Below, piece by piece: positions 23,476-32,413 of a stretch of 64,000 nucleotides of DNA. Below the pieces are notes generated by a model. That model was not told the origin of the DNA. It saw nothing but the letters and a program-made list of their open reading frames with translations, and made no database searches. Position numbers and translations under genes: made by a program. This stretch comes from Oricola nitratireducens. Lineage in GTDB: Bacteria; Pseudomonadota; Alphaproteobacteria; Rhizobiales; Rhizobiaceae. The stretch is taken from NCBI RefSeq assembly GCF_014904745.1, contig NZ_JACZCS010000023.1:124001-188000 (forward strand), written 5' to 3'. How positions within the stretch are numbered: the stretch's first letter is position 1; every line of letters begins with the position of its first letter.

Positions 23476-24115
23476 TCACTGCGCCGGAGCGGCGGGCGGT
23501 TCCTCCCCGGGAACGGCCGGGGTCGCCGGCGGAAGCGCGCCCGTCACGCCCGTATCCGTGCCGCCGATGCCCTGCATGTCCTGCTGGCGCCGCTCGGCGG
23601 CCGCCTGGGCCTCCTTCGTCACGAATTCCGGAGCGGATTCCAGCTGGTCGCGGGTGGTGTCGAGCGTCACCCTCATGTCGCCGGCTTCCGGATTTTCCGT
23701 GATGGTCAGCGCGCTGAAACGGACGCCGACATTCTTCTCGCCGATGCCGAGAAACCCGCCGACGCCGATGATGACGCCCTCGAGCTTGCCGTCGGCCGAG
23801 ACGACGAGATCGTTGATATCGCCGAGCGTTTCGTCCTGGCTGTCGGTGACCGTGTGGCCGACCAGCTTGGTCGAGCGATACTGGTTGTCCGCCTCGTAGA
23901 CGAAGAAGATGTCGCTGCCGGTTTCGGCCTGTCCCGTCACGGTATTCCCGGTGTCCATGGAGCCGCCATCCATTGTTCCGTCAACGGTGGCAGTTGCTCC
24001 GTCGTCGCCGGGCACGATGATGGCCGGCTTGTCCGCTGTCCTGCGCGAAAACCGGGGCCATCGGGGCCATGATCAGGGCGAGGGTCGCGGTCGAAGTCAA
24101 AAGCTTGCGTTTCAT
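23476..24115 (-). pseudogene. Exported PRC-barrel protein with a frameshift
   Basis: The start at 24115, with GAGGAGACTG upstream, encodes a clear signal peptide (MKRKLLTSTATLALIMAPM, ending VFAQD). That frame ends in a stop after about 18 more codons. The PRC-barrel domain (STKLVGHTVTDSQ, GDINDLVV, GVIIGVGGFLG, GVRFSALT) continues in another frame. The switch needs one extra or two missing bases near 24031-24040. A GTG at 24015 could start the second frame without export. The barrel, about residues 45-120, is otherwise intact, ending in a Pro-rich tail. It is either a recent mutation or a sequence error. Confidence 0.75.
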
Positions 24116-24322
24116 GACAGTCTCCTCTTTTCGCGGCGTCGCACGTGGCGCGCCATCGAACGGAAAACGGCGGCGGACCGGCACCGGTTCCCGAGCGCGG
24201 GAACAAACCGGTTTTCTCCCCGACACAGATCGTGATGGAACCGTTTTCAGCGATTTCCCGGATGACGCCGCCCGGCGAAGTCCCTAGATTGGCCGTCTGG
24301 AATTCGTCACCACCGGGAGGAC

Positions 24323-25969
24323 ATGATGGAAGGCACGATCTATGGCGAAGGGCTCGACCGCAACGCGGCCAATTACCAGCCGCTGACGCCGCTGAAGCAC
24401 CTGCAGCGCGCAGCCGGGATATTCCCGGACCATGTCGCCATCATCCACGGATCGCTGCGCCGGACCTATGCCGATTTCTACGCCCGCTCGCGCAAGCTCG
24501 CCTCGGCGCTGGAAAAGGCCGGCGTCAAGCGCGGCGAGACGGTGGCGGCGATGCTGTCGAACACGCCGGCGATGCTGGAGGCCCATCACGGCGTGCCGAT
24601 GGCCGGCGCGGTGCTGCTGTCGCTCAACACGCGTCTCGACGCCGACATCATCGCCTTCCAGCTCGACCATGGCGAGGCCAAGGTGGTGATCGTCGACCGC
24701 GAGTTTTCCGCCGTGATGGCCTCGGCGCTGAAGCGGGCGGAGGCCAATCCGCTGGTGATCAATTACGACGATCCGGACTATCCCGACGACGCGCCGTTCC
24801 CCAAGGGCGAGATGCTGGGCGTCATCGAATACGAGGATTTCATCGCCGACGGCGACCCGGATTACGCGTGGGCGATGCCGCAGGACGAGTGGGACGCGAT
24901 CTCGCTCAACTACACGTCGGGGACGACCGGCAACCCGAAGGGCGTCGTCTACCACCATCGCGGCGCGGCGCTGATGGGCTATGCCAACGTCATTGCGTCC
25001 GGCATGACCAAGCACCCGGTCTATCTGTGGACGCTGCCGATGTTCCACTGCAACGGCTGGTGCTTTCCGTGGACGCTCGCGGTGCAGGCGGGCACGCATG
25101 TGTGTCTGAGATGGGTGCGCGCCAACGCGATGTATGACGCGATCGCCGACCACGGGGTGACGCACTTATGCGGGGCCCCGATCGTCATGTCGACGCTGAT
25201 CAACGCGCCGGACGACGAGAAGCGCGAATTTCCGCAGACGGTGACCTTCAACACCGCCGCCGCGCCGCCGCCGGAAAGCGTGCTCGCCGGCATGGCCGAT
25301 GCCGGTTTCGAGGTGACGCATCTCTACGGGCTGACCGAGACCTACGGGCCGGCGGTGGTCAACGAGTGGCACGCGCAGTGGAACCTGCTCGACGGGCCGC
25401 ACAAGGCGGCGCAGAAGGCGCGCCAGGGCGTGCGCTACACGGCGCTGGAGGACGTCACCGTGATGGACCCGGAGACGATGCAAAAGGTGCCCGCCGACGG
25501 CGAGACGATGGGCGAGGTGATGTTCCGCGGCAATATCGTCATGAAGGGCTACCTCAAGAACCCGTCGGCGACCGACGAGGCGTTTCGCGGCGGCTGGTTC
25601 CATTCCGGGGATCTCGGCGTGATGCACGAGGACGGCTATATCCAGCTGAAGGACCGCTCCAAGGACATCATCATCTCCGGCGGCGAGAACATCTCGTCGA
25701 TCGAGGTTGAGGACGCGATCTACAAGCACCCCGCCGTCGCGGCGGTGGCGGTGGTGGCGCGGCCCGACGACAAATGGGGCGAAACGCCCTGCGCCTTCAT
25801 CGAACTGAAGCCCGGCAAGGCGGCGAGCGCCGACGAGATCATCGAGCACTGCCGCGCCCTGATCGCGCGGTTCAAATGCCCGCGCCACGTGGTGTTCACG
25901 GAACTGCCGAAGACCTCGACGGGCAAGGTGCAGAAATATGTGCTGCGGGAGCACGCGAAAGGAGTCTGA
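24323..25969 (+). CDS. AMP-forming acyl-CoA synthetase
   Basis: A 548-residue member of the adenylate-forming enzymes, which activates a carboxylic acid to acyl-CoA via acyl-AMP. The P-loop YTSGTTGNPKG is at about residues 196-206, the A5 motif YGLTETYGP at about 335-343, GDL and the hinge motif DRSKDIIISGGENISS at about 450-465, and the catalytic Lys in PKTSTGKVQK near the end. The overall pattern fits medium-chain or methylmercaptopropionate-type (DmdB-like) ligases, but the acid cannot be told from sequence. The ATG at 24323 follows GGGAGGAC. It has no obvious operon partner. Confidence 0.92.
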   Translation: MMEGTIYGEGLDRNAANYQPLTPLKHLQRAAGIFPDHVAIIHGSLRRTYADFYARSRKLASALEKAGVKRGETVAAMLSNTPAMLEAHHGVPMAGAVLLSLNTRLDADIIAFQLDHGEAKVVIVDREFSAVMASALKRAEANPLVINYDDPDYPDDAPFPKGEMLGVIEYEDFIADGDPDYAWAMPQDEWDAISLNYTSGTTGNPKGVVYHHRGAALMGYANVIASGMTKHPVYLWTLPMFHCNGWCFPWTLAVQAGTHVCLRWVRANAMYDAIADHGVTHLCGAPIVMSTLINAPDDEKREFPQTVTFNTAAAPPPESVLAGMADAGFEVTHLYGLTETYGPAVVNEWHAQWNLLDGPHKAAQKARQGVRYTALEDVTVMDPETMQKVPADGETMGEVMFRGNIVMKGYLKNPSATDEAFRGGWFHSGDLGVMHEDGYIQLKDRSKDIIISGGENISSIEVEDAIYKHPAVAAVAVVARPDDKWGETPCAFIELKPGKAASADEIIEHCRALIARFKCPRHVVFTELPKTSTGKVQKYVLREHAKGV

Positions 25970-26012
25970 ATGCCCCTCGCCGCGATTGCGGCTCGAGCTT
26001 GAAACGCTTAAC

Positions 26013-26022
26013 GACAGCTGTC
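26013..26022. promoter_or_regulatory. Palindrome upstream of the toxin-antitoxin pair
   Basis: GACAGCTGTC is a perfect 10-bp palindrome 37 bp before the antitoxin start. Its right half, GCTGTCAT, recurs at 26054-26061, overlapping the start codon. Antitoxins of this family repress their own promoter, so these may be operator half-sites. Confidence 0.4.
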
Positions 26023-26059
26023 ATAAATATAGCGACAATTGACGTTTCGAGAGGCTGTC

Positions 26060-26527
26060 ATGATTGAAGCAACACCCATCGAGCAAGATGTCGTGCGAAC
26101 ATTTGACCTTCTTGGCGGGAAGGCGACGATTTCCACGCCTGTGCGGAACAGCATGGAAGCTCATGATCTTTTGATGACGGGGCTGCCGGTTTTGGCCCTG
26201 TTGCACCTCATTGAACGGATCGATTTGCCAAGCGCGGAAAGTGGATTCGAGAAGGCGATCGGGATCAGCTTGAGAACGCTGCAGCGGCGAAGAAAGGACG
26301 CGGCGACCAATCTCAGCGTCGAGCAGGGCAACAGGACCTGGAAATTCGCCGAAATTCTCGGACGAGCGACGGAGGTGTTCGGCTCCAAGGAGGAGGCGGA
26401 AGCCTGGATGACGCGCCCGGCAATCGGTCTAGACCAGCGCAAGCCGTTGGATCTGATGGCGACAACCGCCGGCGTCGAGGCGGTGGAGGACTATCTTACC
26501 CGCATCGAATTCGGGGTTTATACGTGA
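26060..26527 (+). CDS. Xre/MbcA/ParS-type antitoxin (DUF2384)
   Basis: A 155-residue antitoxin. The N-terminal half is a helix-turn-helix-like region containing ISLRTLQRRRKDAATNLS (about residues 72-90). The C-terminal DUF2384 toxin-binding region has AEILGRATEVFGSKEEAEAWMTRPAIGLDQRKPLDLM (in pieces, about 100-140). It should neutralise the downstream RES toxin and repress the operon. The ATG at 26060 follows GAGAGG. Its stop overlaps the GTG start of the toxin by 4 bp, the usual arrangement. Confidence 0.9.
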   Translation: MIEATPIEQDVVRTFDLLGGKATISTPVRNSMEAHDLLMTGLPVLALLHLIERIDLPSAESGFEKAIGISLRTLQRRRKDAATNLSVEQGNRTWKFAEILGRATEVFGSKEEAEAWMTRPAIGLDQRKPLDLMATTAGVEAVEDYLTRIEFGVYT

Positions 26528-27021
26528 CGCCTTTGCCGCCGCCGCTTGGGACAGGGGAAATCCGGTTCTGGCGGCTCGATGACCAGGTTCACGCGCAGAC
26601 CTGGGACAGCGGCGAAGGCAGCTTCCGCGTCGGTGGGCGTTGGAACTCTCCGGGCGTTCGCGCGGTCTATGCTTCACTCGATCCTTCCACGGCGATACTG
26701 GAGGTCGCCGTTCACAAGACTTTCCGCGTCCTCGATACGAAACCGCATGTCATGACGTCAGCGCGTATAACGGATCCGGGCACGATCCATGTTGTGAAAC
26801 CGGTGCACGTGCCCAATCCCAATTGGCTTGCGCCGTGCCCTCCGAACACGAATCAACAGAAGTTCGGCGACAATCTCCTGGCTCACTATCGGTTCATCCT
26901 GATCCCAAGCGCGGTTTCTCCGCACAGCTGGAACCTCATCTTTAATTCGACAAAACCCTCAAGCGACTACAAAGACGTGAAACAGGAACGCTTCGCGCTG
27001 GATCCGAGGTTGCAGGACTGA
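26524..27021 (+). CDS. RES-domain toxin (NAD+-degrading)
   Basis: A 165-residue RES protein; characterised members degrade NAD+ by phosphorolysis or hydrolysis and stop growth. The family core is visible: RFWRL at the N-terminus, SFRVGGRWNSPG with the key Arg (about residue 39), VYAS with Tyr, ILEVAVH with Glu, and the C-terminal SAVSPHSWN with Ser and Asn. It begins with a GTG that overlaps the antitoxin stop (GTGA). The pair is complete, so it is probably functional. Confidence 0.92.
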   Translation: MTPLPPPLGTGEIRFWRLDDQVHAQTWDSGEGSFRVGGRWNSPGVRAVYASLDPSTAILEVAVHKTFRVLDTKPHVMTSARITDPGTIHVVKPVHVPNPNWLAPCPPNTNQQKFGDNLLAHYRFILIPSAVSPHSWNLIFNSTKPSSDYKDVKQERFALDPRLQD

Positions 27022-27139
27022 CAGTGTGGCGGACGGCTTGGTCGAAAAGGTTCTTTTGACCGCCCCAGCATGAATGTGCGGAAATTTGGGGCGTAGCGGC
27101 GATCTGCAGAAGCGCGACGACAAGGATAGGAGTTCATCG

Positions 27140-27541
27140 ATGAGCGGCACACATACCGGTTCCTGCCTTTGCGGCGCTGTCACCTTCGAGATTACGGGCG
27201 ACTTCGACAAGTTCTTCCTGTGCCATTGCAGCCGCTGCCGGAAGTTTTCCGGGACGGCGCATGCGTCGAACCTGTTTTCCTCCGACGCGCGGATCACCTG
27301 GCTGTCCGGGGAGGACAAGGTGAAGCCCTTCGAGGTGCCCGGCACGCGGTTTTCGAAGAACTTCTGCGCGGAGTGCGGCTCGCCGCTGCCGCGCCAGCGC
27401 GGCGAGGGCGTGATGGTGCCGGCCGGATGCCTCGACACCCCGGTCGAGATCAAGCCTGACGCGCATATCTTCTTTGCCGACAGGGCGAACTGGGACGAGC
27501 ACCTGGAGGATGTGGAGACGTTCGATCAGCGGCCAGGGTGA
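27140..27541 (+). CDS. GFA-family protein (CENP-V/GFA zinc fold)
   Basis: A 133-residue zinc-binding protein of the family named for glutathione-dependent formaldehyde-activating enzyme, though few members have that activity. Cysteine ligands are in GSCLCGAV, LCHCSRCRKFSG and FCAECGSP. I chose the ATG at 27140, with GATAGGAG upstream, rather than an earlier in-frame start. It is flanked by the toxin gene and TrkH, all on the same strand but with spacing that does not suggest an operon. Confidence 0.88.
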   Translation: MSGTHTGSCLCGAVTFEITGDFDKFFLCHCSRCRKFSGTAHASNLFSSDARITWLSGEDKVKPFEVPGTRFSKNFCAECGSPLPRQRGEGVMVPAGCLDTPVEIKPDAHIFFADRANWDEHLEDVETFDQRPG

Positions 27542-27729
27542 GGGGGCAGGTTCCGGCCACCCCTCATCCCGCACCGCACAATCCGTCTTGCCACCCCGCG
27601 CCGACGGGTATAGGAACCCGCTCGAAATCGGCCCCGGCCGTCGTCGGCAGGGGAGCGCGTCGTGTCCGTTCTGCCTCGAACAGCGGACCGGCGTTTCCTG
27701 AAATCCCGGTTCTTTTCGGAAGGCGGGCA

Positions 27730-29184
27730 TTGAACACACGGGTCCTGCGCTTCTCGGCTCACGTCAACGGGGTGTTCCTGATGACGCTCGCCACCGTGAT
27801 GCTGCTTCCGGCCATCGTCGATCTGTCGACCGACGCGCGCGACGCCGACGCGTTTCTCGCCTCGGCCGCCCTGACCGCGGGAATCGGCGCGCTGCTGTTC
27901 ACGGCCTTTCGCAAACCGGGCTTCGTCTCCATCGACCGGCGCACGGGCTATGTGATCACCGTTTCCTCCTGGCTCTCCGTCAGTTTCTTCGGCTCCCTGC
28001 CGCTGGTCTTTTCCTCGCTGCATCCGTCGCTCGCCGATGCGATGTTCGAGACCGTGTCCGGCCTGACGACGACCGGCGCGACCGCGTTTTCCGGGCTCGA
28101 CGCGATGCCGCCGGGCATCCTGCTCTGGCGCTCGCTGTTACAGTGGATCGGCGGCGTCGGAATCGTCGGGATGGCGATCGCGATGCTGCCGATGATGCGT
28201 GTCGGCGGGATGCAGCTGTTCAAGCTCGAATCGTCGGACGTCTCCGGCAAGGCGTTCCCGAAAGTGACCCAGCTGGCGCAGGCGATCGGGACGGCCTATG
28301 TCGGGCTGACCTTCGCCTGCACGGCCGGCCTGCTGATGACCGGCATGAACTTTTTCGACGCCATCAACCACGCGATGACGACGATCGCGACCGGCGGCTT
28401 CTCGACCCGGGACGCGTCGGTCGGCTACTACCACTCGGTCGGCATCGAGGTGGTTCTCACGGTGTTCATGGCGCTGAGCGCGCTGCCGCTGATCTTCTAC
28501 GCGAAGCTCCTGATGCGGGGCCGGCAGGCCGTTCTCGAGGACGAGCAGATCGCCGGATTTCTCAAGATCCTGGCCGTGGCGATTCTCGCCGCCACCGCCT
28601 GGAACGTCACGCAGGGGATGGCTCCCTTGCGGGCGCTGCGCGAATCCGCCTTCAACGTCACGTCGATCCTGACCGACACGGGCTTTTCCACCACCGACTT
28701 CTCCCGCTGGGGCAGTTTCGCGGTCGGGCTGTTCTTCCTGCTGTTCTTCATCGGCGGCTGCGCCGGCTCGACGGCGGGCGCGGTGAAGATCTTCCGCTGG
28801 CAGATCCTGTTCGCCAGCGCCCGGGCGCATCTCAAGACGGCGCTGTCGCCCAGCCGCGTCGTCGTGCTCAAATACCAGGATCGCATCGTCGACGCCGACA
28901 CGCTCGGCGCTGTCCGCAATTTCCTGTTCATCTATCTCGCCACCTTCGTCTTCCTGTCGCTTCTGGTCATGGCGACCGGTCTCGACTTCCTGTCGAGTAC
29001 GTCGGCGATCGCCCAGGCGATGGCGAATGCGGGACCCGGCCTCGGTCCGGTCGTCGGGCCGGCGTCGAATTTCGGCGGGGTTCCCGACGTCGCGAAGTGG
29101 CTGATCATGGCCGCGATGATCCTCGGCCGGCTGGAGCTTGCGACCGTCTATGTGGTGCTGCTGCCGGAATTCTGGCTGATCTAG
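27730..29184 (+). CDS. trkH: TrkH-family potassium uptake protein
   Basis: A 484-residue K+ transporter channel subunit with four pore loops, in sequence SGLTTTGATAF, TTIATGGFST, SILTDTGFSTTDF and NAGPGLGP. These correspond to the selectivity-filter glycines of TrkH. About ten hydrophobic segments are seen. It would work with a cytoplasmic TrkA, which is not in the window. I chose the TTG at 27730, since GGAAGGCGG lies upstream and the length matches the family; an in-frame frame extends further 5' but has no membrane-protein character. It converges on the HerA-like gene 24 bp away. Confidence 0.92.
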   Translation: MNTRVLRFSAHVNGVFLMTLATVMLLPAIVDLSTDARDADAFLASAALTAGIGALLFTAFRKPGFVSIDRRTGYVITVSSWLSVSFFGSLPLVFSSLHPSLADAMFETVSGLTTTGATAFSGLDAMPPGILLWRSLLQWIGGVGIVGMAIAMLPMMRVGGMQLFKLESSDVSGKAFPKVTQLAQAIGTAYVGLTFACTAGLLMTGMNFFDAINHAMTTIATGGFSTRDASVGYYHSVGIEVVLTVFMALSALPLIFYAKLLMRGRQAVLEDEQIAGFLKILAVAILAATAWNVTQGMAPLRALRESAFNVTSILTDTGFSTTDFSRWGSFAVGLFFLLFFIGGCAGSTAGAVKIFRWQILFASARAHLKTALSPSRVVVLKYQDRIVDADTLGAVRNFLFIYLATFVFLSLLVMATGLDFLSSTSAIAQAMANAGPGLGPVVGPASNFGGVPDVAKWLIMAAMILGRLELATVYVVLLPEFWLI

Positions 29185-29208
29185 CGCCGCCGCAGGGCGG
29201 CCCGATGG

Positions 29209-30720
29209 CTACTCCGCAGCCTCCGTCTTGCCCTCCGGCAACGGCGCGTCGGCATCGCCGCCCGCCGTCTGGGCGTCGAAATCGGGAAACGCCACGATGC
29301 GCCTGCCGGCGTGGTCGGCGTGGAGGACGATCAGGCCCTGTTCCTCGAACCAGTCGAGAAAACGCCGGGCGCGGCGGGGCGAGTGGGTGCCGTAGGCGCG
29401 GGCGATTTCGGCGTCGGAGGGGCAGGGATCGCAAGTGATCGCGGCACGCGCCAGCATCAGGAAGACGCCCTGCAGGTCGTCGGTGACGCGTCTGGCGAGC
29501 GACAGCGCCGTCTGCCAGGCGTCGCTCGCCGCGGTCTCCTCGTCGACGCCGGAGCGGGCGATGGCGAGGCGCAGGCGGAACTCGCTCATCGATAGCGGCG
29601 CGCCGGCGATGCGGCGCATGCGGCCGCGCATCAGGAAATCCTGGTAGAGCTCTGAATCCGAACGGAAAGACGAGTCCGGGCTCGCCGTGATTTCGGCGAG
29701 CGTGTCGACGATCCAGTTCTCCATCTCCCCGGCGTCCATCGGCGGCCGGCGGCCGGGCGTTTCCGGTTCGGCCCCTTGCGGTTCGTTCTCCTGTCTCGAG
29801 ACGGCCTGGGCGAGGTCCTCCATGATGTCGGTGGTCGCGCGCGGCGCGGGCGTTGCCCGTCTCGGGGCCGGCGGCCGGGCGAAATCCTGCGGGTCCGGCG
29901 TGAAGATCAGGTCCTCGACATCGGCCGGCTTGTCGGGGAGCGGCATCAGCCTGGGGCTCGACGATCTGGCGCCGGTTTCGACCGGGCCGATCGTCACATG
30001 CAGCGGACGGCGCGACAGCGCGGGGCCGAGCGCCACGAAGGAGCCGCGCTTCAGGTCGCGGAACTGCTCGGCCTGGCGGCGGTCCATGCCGAGAAGATCG
30101 GCGGCGCGCGCCATGTCGATATCGAGAAAGGTGCGGCCCATCAGGAAGTTGGAGGCTTCGGCGGCGACGTTCTTGGCGAGCTTGGCGAGGCGCTGCGTGG
30201 CGATGACGCCGGCAAGGCCGCGCTTGCGGCCGCGGCACATCAGGTTGGTCATCGCGCCAAGCGCGGCGCGCCGGGCATCCTCGGCGACTTCGCCGCCGGC
30301 CGCGGGCGCAAACATCTGCGCTTCGTCGACCACGACGAGAACCGGGAACCAGAACTCGCGCTCGGCGTCGAACAGCGCGTTCAGAAAGGTCGCGGCGGCG
30401 CGCATCTGGTCATCGATTTCCAGACCTTCCAGCGTCAGCACGCAGGAGACGCGGTGCTGGCGGATGCGGTTGGCGATGCCGATCAACTCGCCCTCCGAGC
30501 GGTCGGCGTCGACCACGATATGGCCGAAGGCGTCGGCGAGCGTGACGAAATCGCCCTCGGGATCGACCACGACCTGCTGGACCCATTTGGCGGATTGCTC
30601 CAGCAGGCGGCGTAGCAGATGGGATTTTCCGGAGCCGGAATTGCCCTGCACCAGCAGGCGGGTCGCCAGCAATTCCTCGATATCGAGCCTGGCCGCCTCG
30701 CTGGCGGACGTCGTTCCCAT
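29209..30720 (-). CDS. HerA-like (DUF87) ATP-binding protein
   Basis: A 503-residue P-loop ATPase of the HerA/FtsK-like type. Walker A is GNSGSGKS (26-33), Walker B VLVVVDEAQ (127-135), with the sensor-like GVIATQRLAKL following. The C-terminal region (about 240-500) is variable: a Pro/Ala-rich linker, then a helical region with a winged-helix-like segment (EIARAYGTHSPRRARRFLDWFEEQGLI, in pieces). HerA proteins pump or translocate DNA; here no NurA partner is adjacent, so the role is open. I chose the ATG at 30720; upstream in-frame sequence is translated repeat. It ends opposite TrkH. Confidence 0.85.
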   Translation of the reverse strand: MGTTSASEAARLDIEELLATRLLVQGNSGSGKSHLLRRLLEQSAKWVQQVVVDPEGDFVTLADAFGHIVVDADRSEGELIGIANRIRQHRVSCVLTLEGLEIDDQMRAAATFLNALFDAEREFWFPVLVVVDEAQMFAPAAGGEVAEDARRAALGAMTNLMCRGRKRGLAGVIATQRLAKLAKNVAAEASNFLMGRTFLDIDMARAADLLGMDRRQAEQFRDLKRGSFVALGPALSRRPLHVTIGPVETGARSSSPRLMPLPDKPADVEDLIFTPDPQDFARPPAPRRATPAPRATTDIMEDLAQAVSRQENEPQGAEPETPGRRPPMDAGEMENWIVDTLAEITASPDSSFRSDSELYQDFLMRGRMRRIAGAPLSMSEFRLRLAIARSGVDEETAASDAWQTALSLARRVTDDLQGVFLMLARAAITCDPCPSDAEIARAYGTHSPRRARRFLDWFEEQGLIVLHADHAGRRIVAFPDFDAQTAGGDADAPLPEGKTEAAE

Positions 30721-30867
30721 GTCGATGTCGACTTTCAAGGCCGTGCTCGCTCGCGTGAATTGGTTCGTGGAGTCGCCGGCGGACGCGCCGGCTGTCCCTG
30801 AATAGAGGATTCGGGCGGGTGACGGGAAGCGGGCAGGAGGCGCGGTCCACGGATGTTTTCGCAAGTT

Positions 30868-31262
30868 GTTTGCGCTCACGCTGTCGCCGCTGCGCAGCTC
30901 GCTCCGCGGGGGCCTCGCGAAGGCTCGGACGGGCGGTCGCCCTCGCGGCCTTGGGCCGTTGTTTTCGCTCACGCTGTCGCCGCTGCGCGGCTCGCTCCGC
31001 GGGGGGCCTCGCGAAGGCTCGGACGGGCGGTCGCCCTTGCGGCCTTGGGCCGTTGTTTGCGCTCACGCTGTCGCCGCCGCGCGGCTCGCTCCGCGGGGGC
31101 CTCGCGAAGGCTCGGACGGGCGGTCGCCCTTGCGGCCTTGGGCCGTTGTTTGCGCTCACGCTGTCGCCGCCGCGCGGCTCGCTCCGCGGGGGCCTCGCGA
31201 AGGCTCGGACGGGCGGTCGCCCTCGCGGCCTTCGGCCGTTGTTTGCGCTCACGCTGTCGCCG
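30868..31262. repeat. Tandem array of a 93-bp repeat (four copies plus a partial)
   Basis: Units begin GTTTGCGCTCACG (or GTTTTCGCTCACG) at 30868, 30961, 31055, 31148 and 31241, spaced 93, 94, 93 and 93 bp. The last is cut after about 22 bp. Units are nearly identical. The period is divisible by three, so frames stay open through it (31-residue repeat containing RPPVRAFARPP on the minus strand). It fills most of the 30721-31263 gap between the HerA-like gene's start and the methyltransferase stop. There are no spacers, so it is not CRISPR. Confidence 0.93.
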
Positions 31263-31263
31263 T

Positions 31264-31923
31264 TTAGAGCGGCCTGCGCGCCTCGAACAGCACGACGGCG
31301 CCGAACCGGCGCAGCGCCACGTCGGCGAACCGGTTTTCCAGTGCCTGCCGCAAATCCTGGAAGGTGTCGGCCGCGTTGGAAAAGACGCCCTTGCGGTTGT
31401 AGAGCTTCATAAGCGCCCGGGCGGGCAGCGAGCGCGGCGTGTCGCCCTGCAGGATGGTCGCGCCGAAGATTACGCCGTTCTCCGCCAGCACGGGCGCGAC
31501 GCGGTCGAAGACGATCGCTTTCTCGGCGATGCCGCCCGGCAGGCAATGCAGCAGGTAGCACAGGCCGACGGAGTCGAAGGGTCCCTCGACCGGCAGCGGT
31601 TCGAGGCAATTGGCGGTTACCGTTTCAGGCTTGTAGCGCGCGATGCGTTTCGCCGCGGCTTCCAAGCTGTGCGGATTCAGGTCCACCAGCGTGATGCGTG
31701 GATCGGGCACCGGCCAGGGCGTCTTGTCGAGGAAGTAGCCGGTTCCCACCCCGATATCGACATGCGTCGCGCCGACATTGCGAGCGTAGAGATCACGCAG
31801 ATTGGACGTCGGGCAGCGCCACAGAAGCCGGTTGGAAAAGCCCAGCACGAACCAGTCATAGGCAGCAAGCGTGAAAGGCGTGTAGACGGCCTGTCCCGCC
31901 GCAACATCCCTGTTCACGTTCAT
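31264..31923 (-). CDS. Class I SAM-dependent methyltransferase
   Basis: A 219-residue Rossmann-fold methyltransferase. Motif I is VDIGVGTGYFLD (about residues 55-66), motif II acidic residue VDLNPHSLEAA (about 79-89), and motif IV region SVGLCYLLHCLPG (about 117-129). The C-terminus NAADTFQDLRQALENRFADVALRRFGAVVLFEARRPL (in pieces) matches small-molecule methyltransferases. The substrate is unknown. The ATG at 31923 has GGAGG upstream. Its stop lies one base from the 93-bp repeat array, so the array sits directly behind it. Confidence 0.88.
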   Translation of the reverse strand: MNVNRDVAAGQAVYTPFTLAAYDWFVLGFSNRLLWRCPTSNLRDLYARNVGATHVDIGVGTGYFLDKTPWPVPDPRITLVDLNPHSLEAAAKRIARYKPETVTANCLEPLPVEGPFDSVGLCYLLHCLPGGIAEKAIVFDRVAPVLAENGVIFGATILQGDTPRSLPARALMKLYNRKGVFSNAADTFQDLRQALENRFADVALRRFGAVVLFEARRPL

Positions 31924-32053
31924 CCCGGCCTCCGCTCGATGATTCCCCCGTTCCAGGATATCATATCGCGGGGTTGGTCCTGTGCCGTGTTACGGTTTCG
32001 CTCACGGGTTATTTCTTGTGCTCGCGGGAGGCGTTTTATCACTCGTGGCCGAG

Positions 32054-32264
32054 CGCCCGGTCGGGCTTGCGGGTGTTTGGCCGTTGTTTGCGCTCACGCT
32101 GTCGCCACTGCGCGGCTCGCTCCGCGGGGGCCTCGCGAAGGCTCGGACGGGTGGTCGCCCTTGCGGCCTTCGGCCGTTGATTTCGCTCGCGGCCGAGCGC
32201 TCGCGTTGCTCGCTGGCCTCCGCGGGGTGGCTTGGCCGGCCGGACGCCCGGTCGGGCTTGCGGG
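32054..32264. repeat. Solitary 93-bp repeat copy flanked by a 20-bp direct repeat
   Basis: One copy of the array unit lies at 32086-32178. A 20-bp sequence starting CGCCCGGTCGGGC occurs at 32054-32073 and again at 32245-32264, bracketing it. The gap 31924-32413 otherwise holds related GC-rich repeat fragments (CTCGCGGCCGAGCGC and similar) and no gene. Confidence 0.75.
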
Positions 32265-32413
32265 CCTCCGGCCCGAAGGCTGATCCACGCGCTCGGCCTG
32301 CAGCGGGAATTCTGGGCGCTCTCCAATTTGTGATCGGCGCAGCGGCGCATTGTCGTGGCGCGGCGAAGAAGACAGGTTACTTTCCGGAAGAATTGCTGAT
32401 CGAGGAGGTACGC

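Noticed and set aside
25975-26000. Terminator after the acyl-CoA synthetase gene
   Set aside because: A short GCCGC-GATT-GCGGC stem is present, but no T-run follows.
30868-31262. Regular repeats as a CRISPR array
   Set aside because: Units are 93 bp, directly abutting, and almost identical along their whole length. There are no unique spacers and no cas genes.
30819-32283. Long frames through the repeat region, including N-terminal extensions of the HerA-like protein
   Set aside because: They translate the 93-bp repeat, whose length preserves frames; there is no ribosome site or domain in the extension.
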